Counted from the first letter of the stretch, positions 54,568 through 64,000 are shown. The stretch is DNA of 64,000 nucleotides from Halictus rubicundus (GCF_050948215.1 NW_027488566.1:2097501-2161500); one strand, 5' to 3'. A program made the numbers and translations. The notes: generated from the letters alone by a model not told the origin.

Positions 54568-55383
54568 TCCGCTGCGTGTCCCGGCCTCCTCGGACCCTCA
54601 AATGGAACCTGCATCCCGCTAGGTTAGGACATCACCCGGAATATAGTCCGCGGATATTGGTGCCGATTACTCGAACACCATCCACTTCCTCGCCCAAACG
54701 GAACACCACTCGCTAGTAGCTCATGATATTCCAAGCCGATTGACTAAGCATAGGGTTACTTTATCTCGCTTAGCCGCCCATCTAGTCGAAGCAGATGGCC
54801 AAAGGTACGTGTTGGCGACGTCTCTCCCGCAGGAGAGGGCCCCCTCAGATCCCAGGATCCTCTTTTCCGACGACAAGGGTCGCCACGCACGGCAAACACA
54901 TGGGAGACGTGGACTTTGAGTGGTTGTCTCCTCCACTCCACTGCGCTTCGTTTTGTTCGCTCGACTCCGAAGAGCCTGCCATCCAGCGGGACCACGTGGA
55001 GGCACAAGCGCAGCTAGAACACATAGTGTTCCTTTACAACTCCGGCTTCTCCGAGGAAAAGAGCTCATCCCTTAGCAAATCCTCCCGGACACGTATTGCT
55101 TTAGTTGTAGCGGCATTTTTCTTGCTGGGGCCGTGTCCCTCAGCGGCTGAAGGTTGGCAGAAATGATTCCTTCAGCCTGTAATCACAATATACGCGTTGC
55201 CGCTACGCTGGTTCGCTTAGATGGACGCGAAAACCAGTCTCGACCGGGCTTTGCCGGTCGTACTCACTTTTATGTCATAGCCACCGCACCATAGCAGCTC
55301 TGTGAGTGCAATACGGTCTGTTTGGACTGCCAGAGGCGCTCCTTTCGACCCATGAGAAAGCCAAAAAGCTGTCCCCGCCCCAT
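54568..55383 (-). other. R1-B 5' leader
   Basis: Shares two blocks with the R1-C leader: the 5' terminus (55325-55383 against 62800-62863) and a ~150-bp block at 54900-55045 against 60710-60860. It holds one copy of the GACCGG...CCGGTC hairpin unit (55243-55260) that is multiplied in R1-C. Confidence 0.7.
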
Positions 55384-55859
55384 AGATAGAGACATTTAAT
55401 GTAAATCCGGCCACCTCGAGGGTGACGTCGGATATGCGACCTCGCCGTAAAGGCATACGCAACAGTAACGTTTATCTACTTCTTTCGCTCCTCCACTGCC
55501 GAGAAGAAGGGGCGATGGAAAAATCCAGCTGTGCCACCGAGACGTGTGCGGTGGACGACTTCTTTGGCCGCAGGCGGCTGGGCGAGGATAGCTCCGCACT
55601 CAGTCGCCTACGCTCACGGGGAACCACGGGAAGGCGAACTCGCTGCGTGCCGCTCGCACGCACACTCTGACCCTTGAAATGTGCAGCTGAAATTGTAATT
55701 TTTTCATTAGTTGGGGCACCTATTGGGGTCCGACACGACAGTTACCAGCGAAGTGTTGTTGGGCTGTCGTGCCATGCCCGAGCGCTACGATACAGTTCGG
55801 GTGGACACGCCAAGAATACTATCTTATGTCTAAGGCGCTCGCATGCCTGTTCGGCCTAT

Positions 55860-58800
55860 CTAGTGGCCTATGAAGCCCTTTAGCCAGAGGGCTTCGCGAC
55901 AGTAGTCGACGAGCAGAGAGAATGCCTCTGGAGACGACACGAGGTATTGTGCCGCCTCAGGCCACCTCCACTCGCCGGCAGGGATGATGTCCCGCAGAGC
56001 CTCCCTCTGCGGGTCAAATAGTGGACATTCGAGAAGGAAGTGGCTCACCGTGTCCTCCTCGTCTCCGCAGACGCAGTCGCTGCTGTCGGCGACTCTGTAC
56101 GCGAAAAGACGCTCTCTAAAGTCGCCGTGACCAGTAAGCACCTGCGTCACGTGGTGATTCGGTCTCATCCACCTTGCAGCCATTCGCTCTTCGATGCTGC
56201 TACAGAAGGCGTATGTTGTGCGGCCCAGGCGGGAGGACGTCCACCCAGTTTGCCACACGTTGGTCGCCTCGCTCTCCAGCAGCGTTCTCGCGTCGTCGTC
56301 TCCCGCGCGAACGACGATGTTCCCGAACCTGGCGTCCTTCCCTCTTCGCGTGTCGAAGAGGGCCCTACGCTGCCTCAGCAGGATGTCGATCGGGACCGCA
56401 CCAGCCACTACGCACACGCTATCCCACGATGCCCATCTATAGGCACCGGTCACTGCTACAAGTGCTCTTCGTTGTGCGTACCTGAGTCTTCTCAGGTCCT
56501 TCTCCTTACACCGGTCCGCCCACCCAGCGGCAGCATAAGTTACCACTGGTAGGAAGACACCACGGTAGATCACGGAGAGGTTGCTGAATCTAAGTCCCCA
56601 CCGGCTTCTCGCGAGTCTACCGAATTTCCTGAAGAGCGACCCGACCTTGTCGCTTAAGTATTTACAATGGGATTGGACACCCATGTTCCTATCGATTTGG
56701 ACGCCAAGGTACTGCACGACGGACTTGAATTTAATGCCTTGCTCGTTTTCCCCTATTCGGATGGTCGGTGGCCTACTTGCCAGGTTCGCCTTGTGAGGTC
56801 GAACGGTTTTTCGTTTCCTGTCTGGGCGCGTGCCTCCTCGTCTTCCTATTCTTTGAAGCTCGATGTAGCTGCTCTTAAGCACAATTGCTTCTGTTTTGCG
56901 AGCTGACAACTCGAGCTTCGCCGCCCTACACCAGCCTAGGATCTGGTCAACGATACATTGACCTTCGATCTCTAGGTCTCTCCTACTATTGCCGGTTACG
57001 AGTACGAGTAGATCGTCTGCGTACGCTATGAATTTATTCTCAACTGAGGCTTCGAGCAGCCTCAGGAGACCATCGAACATGAGGTTCCAGCACGCCGGCC
57101 CGAGGACAGAGCCCTGGGGGCATCCTCTAGTGGCGCGCTTGGAGACCCTCTCTGTTCCAATTGCGAGGCTTACTCTGCGGTCGTCGAAGTAACTTGCGAT
57201 TACCTCGAAAACATTCCGCGGGCAGCCTCGCTCTTTGAGACTATCTAATACTAGGGGCCACCAGACATTGTCAAAGGCGCCAGAGATGTCGAAGAGTAGC
57301 GCTATTGCGTTCCGGTGCTCTGTTGTCTCTACCATGCGACGGAGCTCTACGATTGCGAGTTCCGTCGACTTTCCAGGCATAAAGCCGAATTGCCGTTCTG
57401 AAATTTTCCCGGGCGGCATTGCTGTCTGGTCTAGTCTCCTTTTAAGGAGTTTCTCGAATAGTTTCCCTACTACAGAGAGGAGGCAGATGGGTCGGTATGA
57501 TTTTGGGTCCTTCGCGTCTTTTCCTTCTCCCTTCAGCAGGACTCTGAGTGAGCCCTCCTTCCAAGCTGAAGAGAAGACGCCCCACTGAAGGCACCCATTG
57601 AAGAGCCGTACCAGCTGACAGGGGATTATCGCAACAGTTGCCTTCAGCACGCGGACCTCGATGAGGTCTCGTCCTGGTGCTTTCCTGTTGCCAAAGGTGG
57701 ATACAGCTTTCTTGACTTCCTCCTCGATGAATGAGGAGGTGTCTTCCGTGCTGGGTGCGGTTCGTGCACCATTTCTAACTACACGCTGATCAGGCGTGTC
57801 TTCTTCCTCCCGGTCTTCGGGGACGTGTGCTTCCAGCAGTAGGCTGGCAGTCTCTGCTGCACTTATTGTGCATCTATTACCTTGCCGGAGTGTGCTAAGC
57901 ACACTCTCGACTCGGAGTTTCTTCGCCTGGAGCTTGTACGCAATGCCCCAGGGTTCCGAGTTCCCGTGCGACGTTACAAACTTCTGCCAGCTCTCGAGTT
58001 TTGCTTTCTTCACCTCCTTGCTGTACTTACGCAAAGAGGAGCGGTAAGCCAGCATTTTCTGGAGTCGGGATTGCTCGTCTCGTTCCCGCTGGAAGGCACG
58101 TCTTTGCCGGTAGACGGCCTTCTTGAGCTTTGTGAGCTCTCTTGTCCACCACGGGTTGGACCTTCTAAACTTTCGCTTGCGAGGCATCGACGCGGTGCAG
58201 GCATCAATGATGGTGCCTGTGAGCGTCTCTGCCATTCTCTCTACGTCTTCAGCGGACTCCAGTCTAAGATTGTCCAGCCTCGATCGAGAGAGATCGGCCA
58301 GGCTTTCGGCGAACCGTTCCCAATCGGCCCGACGAACATCGAATCGGTTGTTCGCGGCACTCCGTTCCGCCGCTAAGGCTTTTGGCAGTCTCAGCCTGAT
58401 GTCCACAGCATTGTGGTCACTAGTTGTCCAGTCGCACCTGACATTCCATCCCCGGATGAATCGGGTCATGGAAGGCGACGCCAGAGTAACGTCGATGAAT
58501 GACGAACCTCGTGGCGTCCAGAAAGTTGGTGGTTGGGCAACGTCGTTCACCACTTCCATGCCAAACGCTGCGACGAGGGATTCGAGTTGGGCTCCTCTAT
58601 CGTCGGTACTCTGCGGGCCCCAGAGTGACGACCGCGCGTTGGCATCTAACGATACTAACAGTCTCTGCCCTCTCAGGGAGCGGAACACCATCTCGAGGTG
58701 CCTGAGATGTTTCTCAATCTCTTCGCAGTGTTGAAAGTAACACGATGCTACATAGAATGAGGAACCGGGAGCCAGTATTTCCGCACATGCACAGTGGGAG

Positions 58801-59681
58801 TTACTAAGCTGTGAGACGAAGACTATGTCGAGGTGTGGATTGCATACGGCTACTGCAGCCCACGGCGTTTCCGTGTGTACTGCCGCTATCCTCACCCCGG
58901 TTCCTAAGCCACAGACGGTGCTGCTCGTCTCTTGCTTCTTTACGTATGCTTCCTGCAATAGCAGGACGTCAAGTCGCTTTTCGACAATGAGCTGACGCAC
59001 CTCGCCAGTTACCGCAGCTGAGCGACGCATATTCAGCTGCATTACTCTAAGCCCCGTGGTCGCTGTCGTGGGCGCGGGCTCCGAGAGCCTTTCTCCTTGT
59101 TGCGGTGTTCCTATGTGGGTAGGGACTTCGTTCGCGTTCGGAGACGGGACGCTTGCGGGCATTGAGGCCCTGGACGACGCGTGCGCGGACGTATTCTCGC
59201 ACGCGGTCTCTAGTCTGTTCGCGGAGCTATTCGCGGAACTATCGCTTGCCTCTTTCCTTTCTTTCCTGTCGCTTGCCTGTTTCCCTTCTACTTTTTCTTT
59301 GCATATTTTTGCCTGTTTCCTTTTTGTCGGTTCGTCGCACCTCGTTAGGCGGACTTGGACGGCACGAAGGCCGTTACCTTGTTGGGTCCGCACCACTGTC
59401 GGCGCGGACGAGGAGGGGACCCGCCCGGGAGCGGGTTCGCGGTGTAGAAGACTCGCAAGAGCAGCGGTCATCGAGCGCGTCACCGGGCGGTTTCGCGTCT
59501 CGACAAGTGGTGCGACCGTTTGCGTCCCACGTTGTCTTCTTATCTCTGGCGGGCGATGTGCTGCCGGCCGAGATCTTCTCACCGCTTCCATGATAGTCTC
59601 CCCCAGTCCAGCCCCCTCCTGGAGATCCGAATGGGGGGCTAGTTTACCTCCGGAATCTTTTGAACTTGGAGAAACCATCAT
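55860..59681 (-). CDS. R1-C ORF2: full-length APE endonuclease - reverse transcriptase
   Basis: 1273 codons, uninterrupted, starting MMVS. Residues 1-210 are a long hydrophilic extension rich in Ser/Ala/Arg with no zinc knuckle. APE follows from about residue 211 (LRVMQLNMRRSAAV), with LLLQEAY, SLDANARSSLWG and SDHN near residue 423. RT: RPICLLSVVGKLFEK, LFDISGAFDNVWW, GCPQGSVLGPACWN, and YADD near residue 888. The C-terminal zinc motif CVCGDEEDTVSHFLLEC is near residue 1200. All catalytic boxes are present, so this is the best candidate for an active enzyme in the window. It would nick the R1 site and prime cDNA synthesis there; gag would have to come from another element. Confidence 0.95.
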   Translation of the reverse strand: MMVSPSSKDSGGKLAPHSDLQEGAGLGETIMEAVRRSRPAAHRPPEIRRQRGTQTVAPLVETRNRPVTRSMTAALASLLHREPAPGRVPSSSAPTVVRTQQGNGLRAVQVRLTRCDEPTKRKQAKICKEKVEGKQASDRKERKEASDSSANSSANRLETACENTSAHASSRASMPASVPSPNANEVPTHIGTPQQGERLSEPAPTTATTGLRVMQLNMRRSAAVTGEVRQLIVEKRLDVLLLQEAYVKKQETSSTVCGLGTGVRIAAVHTETPWAAVAVCNPHLDIVFVSQLSNSHCACAEILAPGSSFYVASCYFQHCEEIEKHLRHLEMVFRSLRGQRLLVSLDANARSSLWGPQSTDDRGAQLESLVAAFGMEVVNDVAQPPTFWTPRGSSFIDVTLASPSMTRFIRGWNVRCDWTTSDHNAVDIRLRLPKALAAERSAANNRFDVRRADWERFAESLADLSRSRLDNLRLESAEDVERMAETLTGTIIDACTASMPRKRKFRRSNPWWTRELTKLKKAVYRQRRAFQRERDEQSRLQKMLAYRSSLRKYSKEVKKAKLESWQKFVTSHGNSEPWGIAYKLQAKKLRVESVLSTLRQGNRCTISAAETASLLLEAHVPEDREEEDTPDQRVVRNGARTAPSTEDTSSFIEEEVKKAVSTFGNRKAPGRDLIEVRVLKATVAIIPCQLVRLFNGCLQWGVFSSAWKEGSLRVLLKGEGKDAKDPKSYRPICLLSVVGKLFEKLLKRRLDQTAMPPGKISERQFGFMPGKSTELAIVELRRMVETTEHRNAIALLFDISGAFDNVWWPLVLDSLKERGCPRNVFEVIASYFDDRRVSLAIGTERVSKRATRGCPQGSVLGPACWNLMFDGLLRLLEASVENKFIAYADDLLVLVTGNSRRDLEIEGQCIVDQILGWCRAAKLELSARKTEAIVLKSSYIELQRIGRRGGTRPDRKRKTVRPHKANLASRPPTIRIGENEQGIKFKSVVQYLGVQIDRNMGVQSHCKYLSDKVGSLFRKFGRLARSRWGLRFSNLSVIYRGVFLPVVTYAAAGWADRCKEKDLRRLRYAQRRALVAVTGAYRWASWDSVCVVAGAVPIDILLRQRRALFDTRRGKDARFGNIVVRAGDDDARTLLESEATNVWQTGWTSSRLGRTTYAFCSSIEERMAARWMRPNHHVTQVLTGHGDFRERLFAYRVADSSDCVCGDEEDTVSHFLLECPLFDPQREALRDIIPAGEWRWPEAAQYLVSSPEAFSLLVDYCREALWLKGFIGH

Positions 59682-59802
59682 GTTTTGAAATTTTGTTGCG
59701 GCTGGATTAACCCCCAGTTCCCAGGGTCGGCTGGAAAAGGAAAGGAAGCATTAGTGGACGCGGGGGGGTCCCTCGGTTCCGTCATCTCATCTACCACCCA
59801 GC

Positions 59803-60696
59803 TCATTCGAACATGGTATTTAGCTGGGTTTCAGAATTGCCGGTCCCGATGGGTTTTGCCTCGACGCTTGTCTCCTTCTTTCGTTCCGTTGGAGCGCTAG
59901 AGGGTGGCGGATGCGGTGCGTCGGCTTGGGGGTTTGGTCGGGATGGGGATATGGGTAGTGGGTAGGTCTCCCCCTGTCTGGTGCAGGTCATGGCCTCGGT
60001 TTTAGGCACGAGCGCTTCCCGCCGCTTGACTTTCGATGAGGCTCTCTTCCCGCGGTCTCGCGGTCTCTGTGCTGCTCCGTAGGCCACGGCTATGCACGCT
60101 TGGTGCATAGCTCCCGATAGAGCTCTATGTTTCGGCAGCAGCTTGGTTCCGCGTTCCGCTTTGGATTCGATGGGATTCGGGCCTCGGCCATCGGCGATCC
60201 GCTCGGTGTAGCCGTGGTTTCTTGCTCGACTCTCGATGGAGCACGGAGCCGCGGTCACTTTGTGACTCCGCAGGAGTTCCGTGCTTCGGTCGGCGTTGCT
60301 CCACTGACTCTCGATGGGGCTCGGGACCGCGGTCACAAAGTGACTCCGCAGGAGTTCCGAGTCTCGGTCAGCGGTGGCCTGCTTTCGACGGGGTTTCTGG
60401 CGTGCTGGGTGGGATTCCCTGGCAGCCAGCGGGCAGTTTAGGTTTCCCGGCCTTCGTTGGGTGGCTCCGCGGGGGCTCCGAACCTCGGTCAGTAGCGTTT
60501 TGCTTTTGACTCGCGATGGGGTTCGGGGCCGCGGCCGCTCTGCGGCTGGGTACTTCGGCTGCCCGTGAACCACGGTGCCGGTGTTCATGTCTTGTTGGAC
60601 GCTGTGGCATTGACGGCTCTCTCGCGAGGGCCTTCCCTTCACCCTTTGGGTGTTGGTGTTGGCCGCGGTGCCGTCGTCGTCTGCGCGCCCACGCAT
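59803..60696 (-). other. Open frame in the R1-C leader (297 codons), doubtful coding
   Basis: Arg/Ser/Pro-rich reading frame overlapping the hairpin repeats at 60226-60372; its internal repeats (TELLRSHKVTA) simply translate the DNA repeat. No knuckle or gag core. It occupies the position where R1-B has ORF1, so it could be a degraded or divergent ORF1, but composition argues against it. Confidence 0.3.
60241..60372. repeat. Two large nested hairpins in the R1-C leader
   Basis: Each unit has an inner stem GCGGTCAC/GTGACTCCGC and an outer stem. The outer stem is GCACGGA/TCCGTGC in the first unit (60241-60282) and GCTCGGGA/TTCCGAG in the second. The inner loop changes from TTT to AAA. Confidence 0.7.
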
Positions 60697-61174
60697 GACG
60701 CCATTTGGTCCGTGGGAGACGTGGACTTAGAGTGGTTGTCTCCTCCACTCCACTACGCTTCGTTTGGTTCGCTCGACTCCGAAGAGCCTGCTTTCCAGCG
60801 GTACCACGTGGAGGCACAAGCGTAGCTAGGACACGTTGTGTCCCTTACAGCTCCGGCTCCCCAGGGGATTAGAGCCCTTCCCTTGGCATGTCCAATCAGA
60901 CCCGTGTGTCTCTTCCGTATCTTGGCTTGTTTCTATCGTGTTTTGCTTGATTTATTTGTTCGTAGCGGCGCAGTTCTTTGGTTTTTGCAGCATTTTTGGC
61001 CGTTTCTTTTTTTGGCACTTTTAATGCGTTTGCGTTCGAGTTTTTGCACTATTTTGGTGGCGCATTGTTTTGTGCTCGCCGGCGTTCTTTTGCCTTTCTC
61101 TCTGAGCGGCGTCGTCCCAAATTTTCCTGGTTTTTCCCTAATTTTTTCCCTCTAGAATTCCCTAAAAGTGCCCT

Positions 61175-62350
61175 AAAAATCTCCTGAAAGTGAAAAGCGC
61201 GGGCATGAAACACGCACAGAGTGCATGCCATGCCCGCGCCAACTAGCACCGTAGTGCTTCTAAACCCTGAGCTATAGCCTAAAAATCTCCTTAAAGTGAA
61301 AAGCGCGGGCATGAAACATGCACAAAGTGCATGCCATGCCCGCGCTAACGTGCCTATTGCTAGCACCGTAGTGCTTCTAGCCCCTAGCTAGACCTAAAAA
61401 TCCCCTTAAAGTGAAAAGCGCGGGCATGAAACACGCACAAAATGCATGCCATGCCCGCGCAAACGTGCCTATTGCTAGCACCGTAGTGCTTCTAGCCCCT
61501 AGCTAGACCTAAAAAATCTCCTTAAAGTGAAAAGCGCGGGCATGAAACACGCACAGAGTGCATGCCATGCCCGCGCCAACGTGCCGACTACCAACGGCGT
61601 ATCCCCTCTGGAAATTTGCCTAATGCAAAAAGCGCGGACACGCAGCACACACCAGGTGCATGCCCATGCCCGCGCCACGCCGTCCACCATCAGCGTGTTA
61701 TTTCCAGGGGACCTAATCTAACGGGAATCCCGAGGATCCCAGCCTAGAAAACTCCTTAAAGTGAAAAGCGCGGGCATGAAACATGCACAAAGTGCATGCC
61801 ATGCCCGCGCTAACGTGCCTATTGCTAGCACCGTAGTGCTTCTAGCCCCTAGCTAGACCTAAAAATCTCCTTAAAGTGAAAAGCGCGGGCATGAAACACG
61901 CACAGAGTGCATGCCATGCCCGCGCAAACGTGCCTATTGCTAGCACCGTAGTGCTTCTGGCCCCTAGCTAGACCTAAAAATCTCCTTAAAGTGAAAAGCG
62001 CGGGCATGAAACACGCACAAAGTGCATGCACATGCCCGCGCATACTATGGGACGACTGGCCGCAACGCCAGCGATGCAGTGCTTTACAACCTTAAATTCC
62101 TTTAAAGCAAAACGGCGCGAGCATGAAGCACACATCAGTGTGCCATGCCCGCGCCAACACGCCACCATGCCGCCTTCGACGACATAGTGCTTTATTTCTT
62201 TAAAGCGAAATACGCGGACACAAGCTTATGCGTATGTCTGCGCGTCACGCCCGCTATTAGCGGCGTATTGCTTTCGCTTTTTGATTAAAGTAAAAAGCGC
62301 AGGCATGAAACACACACAAGGTATGCCATGCCCGCGCATCCACGCCGCCT
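61175..62350. repeat. ~115-bp hairpin tandem array in the R1-C leader, about 11 units
   Basis: Units start near 61175, 61281, 61396, 61511, 61611, 61747, 61860, 61975, 62091, 62196 and 62284. Each contains GCGCGGGCATG...CATGCCCGCGC with an inner GCAC...GTGC step, and most carry AGCACCGTAGTGCT. Four units diverge strongly outside the stem. Confidence 0.9.
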
Positions 62351-62384
62351 TGCCTGTATCAGGCGACGTGGTCTGTTCGCTGCT

Positions 62385-62790
62385 ACGTTCGACCGGTCTT
62401 TGCCGGTCGTACTCACGTTCTTGGTCATCGCCACCGAAGTGACTCCGTGAGTTTGAAACATTCGTCCGGTCTTTGCCGGACGTTCTCACATTCTTTGTCA
62501 TCACCACTGCTGCTACAGTGGCTCTGTGAGTTTGCCATTTTCGATCGGTCTTTGCCGATCGTGCTCAATTCTGTGTCATTGCCACATTTGTGACTCTATG
62601 AGCTCACGTTTTTTGGTCATCACCACCGAGGTGGCTCTGTGAGTTGGTTGTTCTCGATAGTTCTTTGCCTATCGTACTCACGTTTTGGGTCATCGTCACC
62701 GAAGTGACTCCGTGAGGTGAGTCGTTCGACCGGTCTTTGCCGGTCGCCCACTTCTTTGGTCATCATCACCTAGGTGACTCTGTGGGTTCG
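62385..62790. repeat. Paired-hairpin tandem array with compensatory changes
   Basis: Five units of a short hairpin (loop containing CTTTG) at 62391, 62464, 62543, 62656 and 62728, alternating with a longer CTCAC...GTGAG stem-loop. Stem sequences differ but pairing is kept: GACCGG/CCGGTC, GTCCGG/CCGGAC, GATCGG/CCGATC and GATAG/CTATC. Confidence 0.88.
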
Positions 62791-62863
62791 ATAGGGGTCG
62801 ATTGGGTTGCCCGGGGCGCTCCTCTCGACCCACGGGGAAGCCAAAAAGCTGTCCCCGCCCGAT

Positions 62864-64000
62864 AGATAGAGACAGATAGTGTTGTAGAATATGAGTCGGG
62901 TTGCCCCGGCTGCGCCGTACCTCGAACATTCAGTTCATACCGGCTACTACTACTTTTCGTCATGCCAGATGTTATGGCTCTACTCTCTCGTCGCCTGCCT
63001 TATTGGAGGGACATGCAACGTCGATTCCACTGCCACCTCGAGTCCAACCCTTTCCAGGAACTCCCGCTATAAGCGGGAGGGGCTTGAATCCTGGCCCGAG
63101 GAGTTAAGATCCCGAAGGATCTTAACCGCTGGTGGTGTCCAATCGTTCACGCGTTCGACTCCACTTTAGTTTTAGTACGTCTCGCGCGAAGTTCCGGAAG
63201 CTCTTGAATAGAGCTTCGCTTACCAGGAGTGCTGGCTGCACCGGCCACAAGTGACCTTTAGCAGCAGCTTCCTGGCGTAGGAGTTCTCGCGCTTGATCGT
63301 ACTGCGGACAAGCGTACAAGATGTGGCTAGGTGTTTCCACTTCGCCGCACTCGCAATGCTCGTCCTCCACCAAAGTGAATTCCTTGAGCTTCGCACGGAA
63401 ATCTCCGTGTCCGCTTAGGAATTGTGTGACGTAGTGATCGGTGATCACCCATCGCGCGCGGAGACGGTCTGATACATCGTTGAAGTATTGGAAGGTAGTC
63501 CTTCCCTTCGTCGATGACGACCATCTCTGTTGCCACACAGCCAGAGCTGCTCGCCTTACCTCAGCTAGTGCATCGGTGGGCGTCACAGCTCCGGAAGCCA
63601 GATCGGCTTGACTAATACGACATGTCTCATATTCGATATCGAGTTCTTTTCGTATCTTGTAGGCGCATGTTCGCTCCGCTATCACCAAGTCTATCGGTAC
63701 CGCACCGGCGATCACGGGGACCGCATCCGTCGATACCGTTCTATAGGCCTTGATGCAGCCAAGCAGAGCTCTCCTCTGCGCTTTGATGAGAGCTTTTCTC
63801 GATGCAAAGGTGAGAAGGTCTGCCCAGCCCGCAGCAGCGTACGCCACGATTGGGACGAATAGGCCACGGTACATGGTACGCATGGCCCGGTGTCCCAATC
63901 CCCAGTTCGAACGAGCAATCTTTGAAAACGCATTACACGTCTCCATAGACTTAGCACTCACGTACGCAACATGGGAGGTAATTCCCAGTTGCTTGTCGAA
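62864..64000 (-). mobile_element. R1-D: 3' end of an R1-type element, running off the window
   Basis: 3' UTR and ORF2 end nearly identical to R1-B. Followed (minus strand) by the relic target TGTCTCTATCT at 62864-62874 and then by R1-C. Confidence 0.9.
63122..64000 (-). CDS. R1-D ORF2, C-terminal part
   Basis: About 293 codons open from the window edge to the stop, covering the region after RT: thumb (YRGLFVPIVAYAAAGWAD) and the zinc motif CECGEVETPSHILYAC, ending RTRERLDTTSG. Only a handful of residues differ from R1-B. The RT catalytic core lies outside the window. Confidence 0.9.
   Translation of the reverse strand, partial: FDKQLGITSHVAYVSAKSMETCNAFSKIARSNWGLGHRAMRTMYRGLFVPIVAYAAAGWADLLTFASRKALIKAQRRALLGCIKAYRTVSTDAVPVIAGAVPIDLVIAERTCAYKIRKELDIEYETCRISQADLASGAVTPTDALAEVRRAALAVWQQRWSSSTKGRTTFQYFNDVSDRLRARWVITDHYVTQFLSGHGDFRAKLKEFTLVEDEHCECGEVETPSHILYACPQYDQARELLRQEAAAKGHLWPVQPALLVSEALFKSFRNFARDVLKLKWSRTRERLDTTSG

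Larger units (their letters stand above)
49509..55383 (-). mobile_element. R1-B: full-length but decayed R1-type element
   Basis: 5' end at about 55383 (GGGGCGGGGACAGC on the minus strand), leader 54568-55383, ORF1 54567-52916, ORF2 52923-49764, 3' UTR to 49520, then the relic target TGTCTCTATCT (49509-49519). The 3' 1.1 kb is nearly identical to R1-D at 62875-64000. Confidence 0.9.
55384..62863 (-). mobile_element. R1-C: R1-type element with intact ORF2, no gag ORF, and a 3.2-kb hairpin leader
   Basis: 5' end at about 62863, leader 59682-62863, ORF2 59681-55860, 3' UTR 55395-55859, ending at the relic target TGTCTCTATCT (55384-55394). The leader is made of tandem hairpin arrays. A recognisable zinc-knuckle ORF1 is absent. 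Confidence 0.88.

Noticed and set aside
61175..62350. Regularly spaced palindromes resembling a CRISPR array
   Set aside because: Eukaryotic retrotransposon leader; units are contiguous ~115-bp repeats without unique spacers and no cas genes are present.

Overview
The window is insect DNA, probably hymenopteran (ant or bee). This is inferred from insect-type 28S rRNA carrying R1 and R2 retrotransposons at their classical sites, AT-rich intergenic DNA with GC-rich islands, and the mix of R1-clade, R2, Gypsy and IR-type DNA elements. It is a transposon graveyard built on a degenerate rDNA locus, with few or no ordinary host genes.

Layout. 1-3325: minus-strand 5' part of a GC-rich telomere-type R1-clade LINE (partial gag), a short CCCTAA tract, then a 39-bp satellite array. 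3326-13700: mostly unassigned AT-rich intergenic DNA with a solo LTR (4027-4560, 5-bp TSD) and a small inverted-repeat cluster. 13946-15389: 3' exons of a possible host gene on the minus strand, proline-rich then RGG-rich, whose intron holds a second solo LTR. 15390-18137: a LINE tail and a decayed LTR retrotransposon with 203-bp tandem repeats. 18138-22125: hAT-like debris and a 2.4-kb element with ~830-bp inverted arms, each carrying an arginine-tRNA-like pol III promoter. 22152-28982: a Gypsy element with apparently identical 258-bp LTRs, inserted in R2-derived sequence. Its integrase is interrupted by a 2152-bp CACTG-ended element that itself contains a 251-bp hairpin MITE.

28988-46870 is the rDNA-derived core on the plus strand: R2 copy 1, the exact 74 bp of 28S between the R2 and R1 sites, R1-E (holding a nested 3.6-kb LINE in its 3' UTR), R1-F (gag split by a 550-bp element), a 5'-truncated R2 copy 2, and ~806 bp of 28S ending just before the sarcin-ricin loop. 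46977-64000 is a minus-strand head-to-tail array of four R1-type elements (A, B, C, D). Their junctions each keep an 11-bp relic (TGTCTCTATCT) of the R1 target.

How the parts relate: R1 ORF1 (RNA-binding gag with three zinc knuckles) and ORF2 (APE endonuclease plus reverse transcriptase) form the retrotransposition machinery. R1-C has a full-length open ORF2 but no gag, while R1-A has an open gag but no ORF2. The other copies are broken. The most interesting unexplained structure is in the R1 5' leaders: tandem RNA hairpins whose stems change by compensatory substitutions between units.
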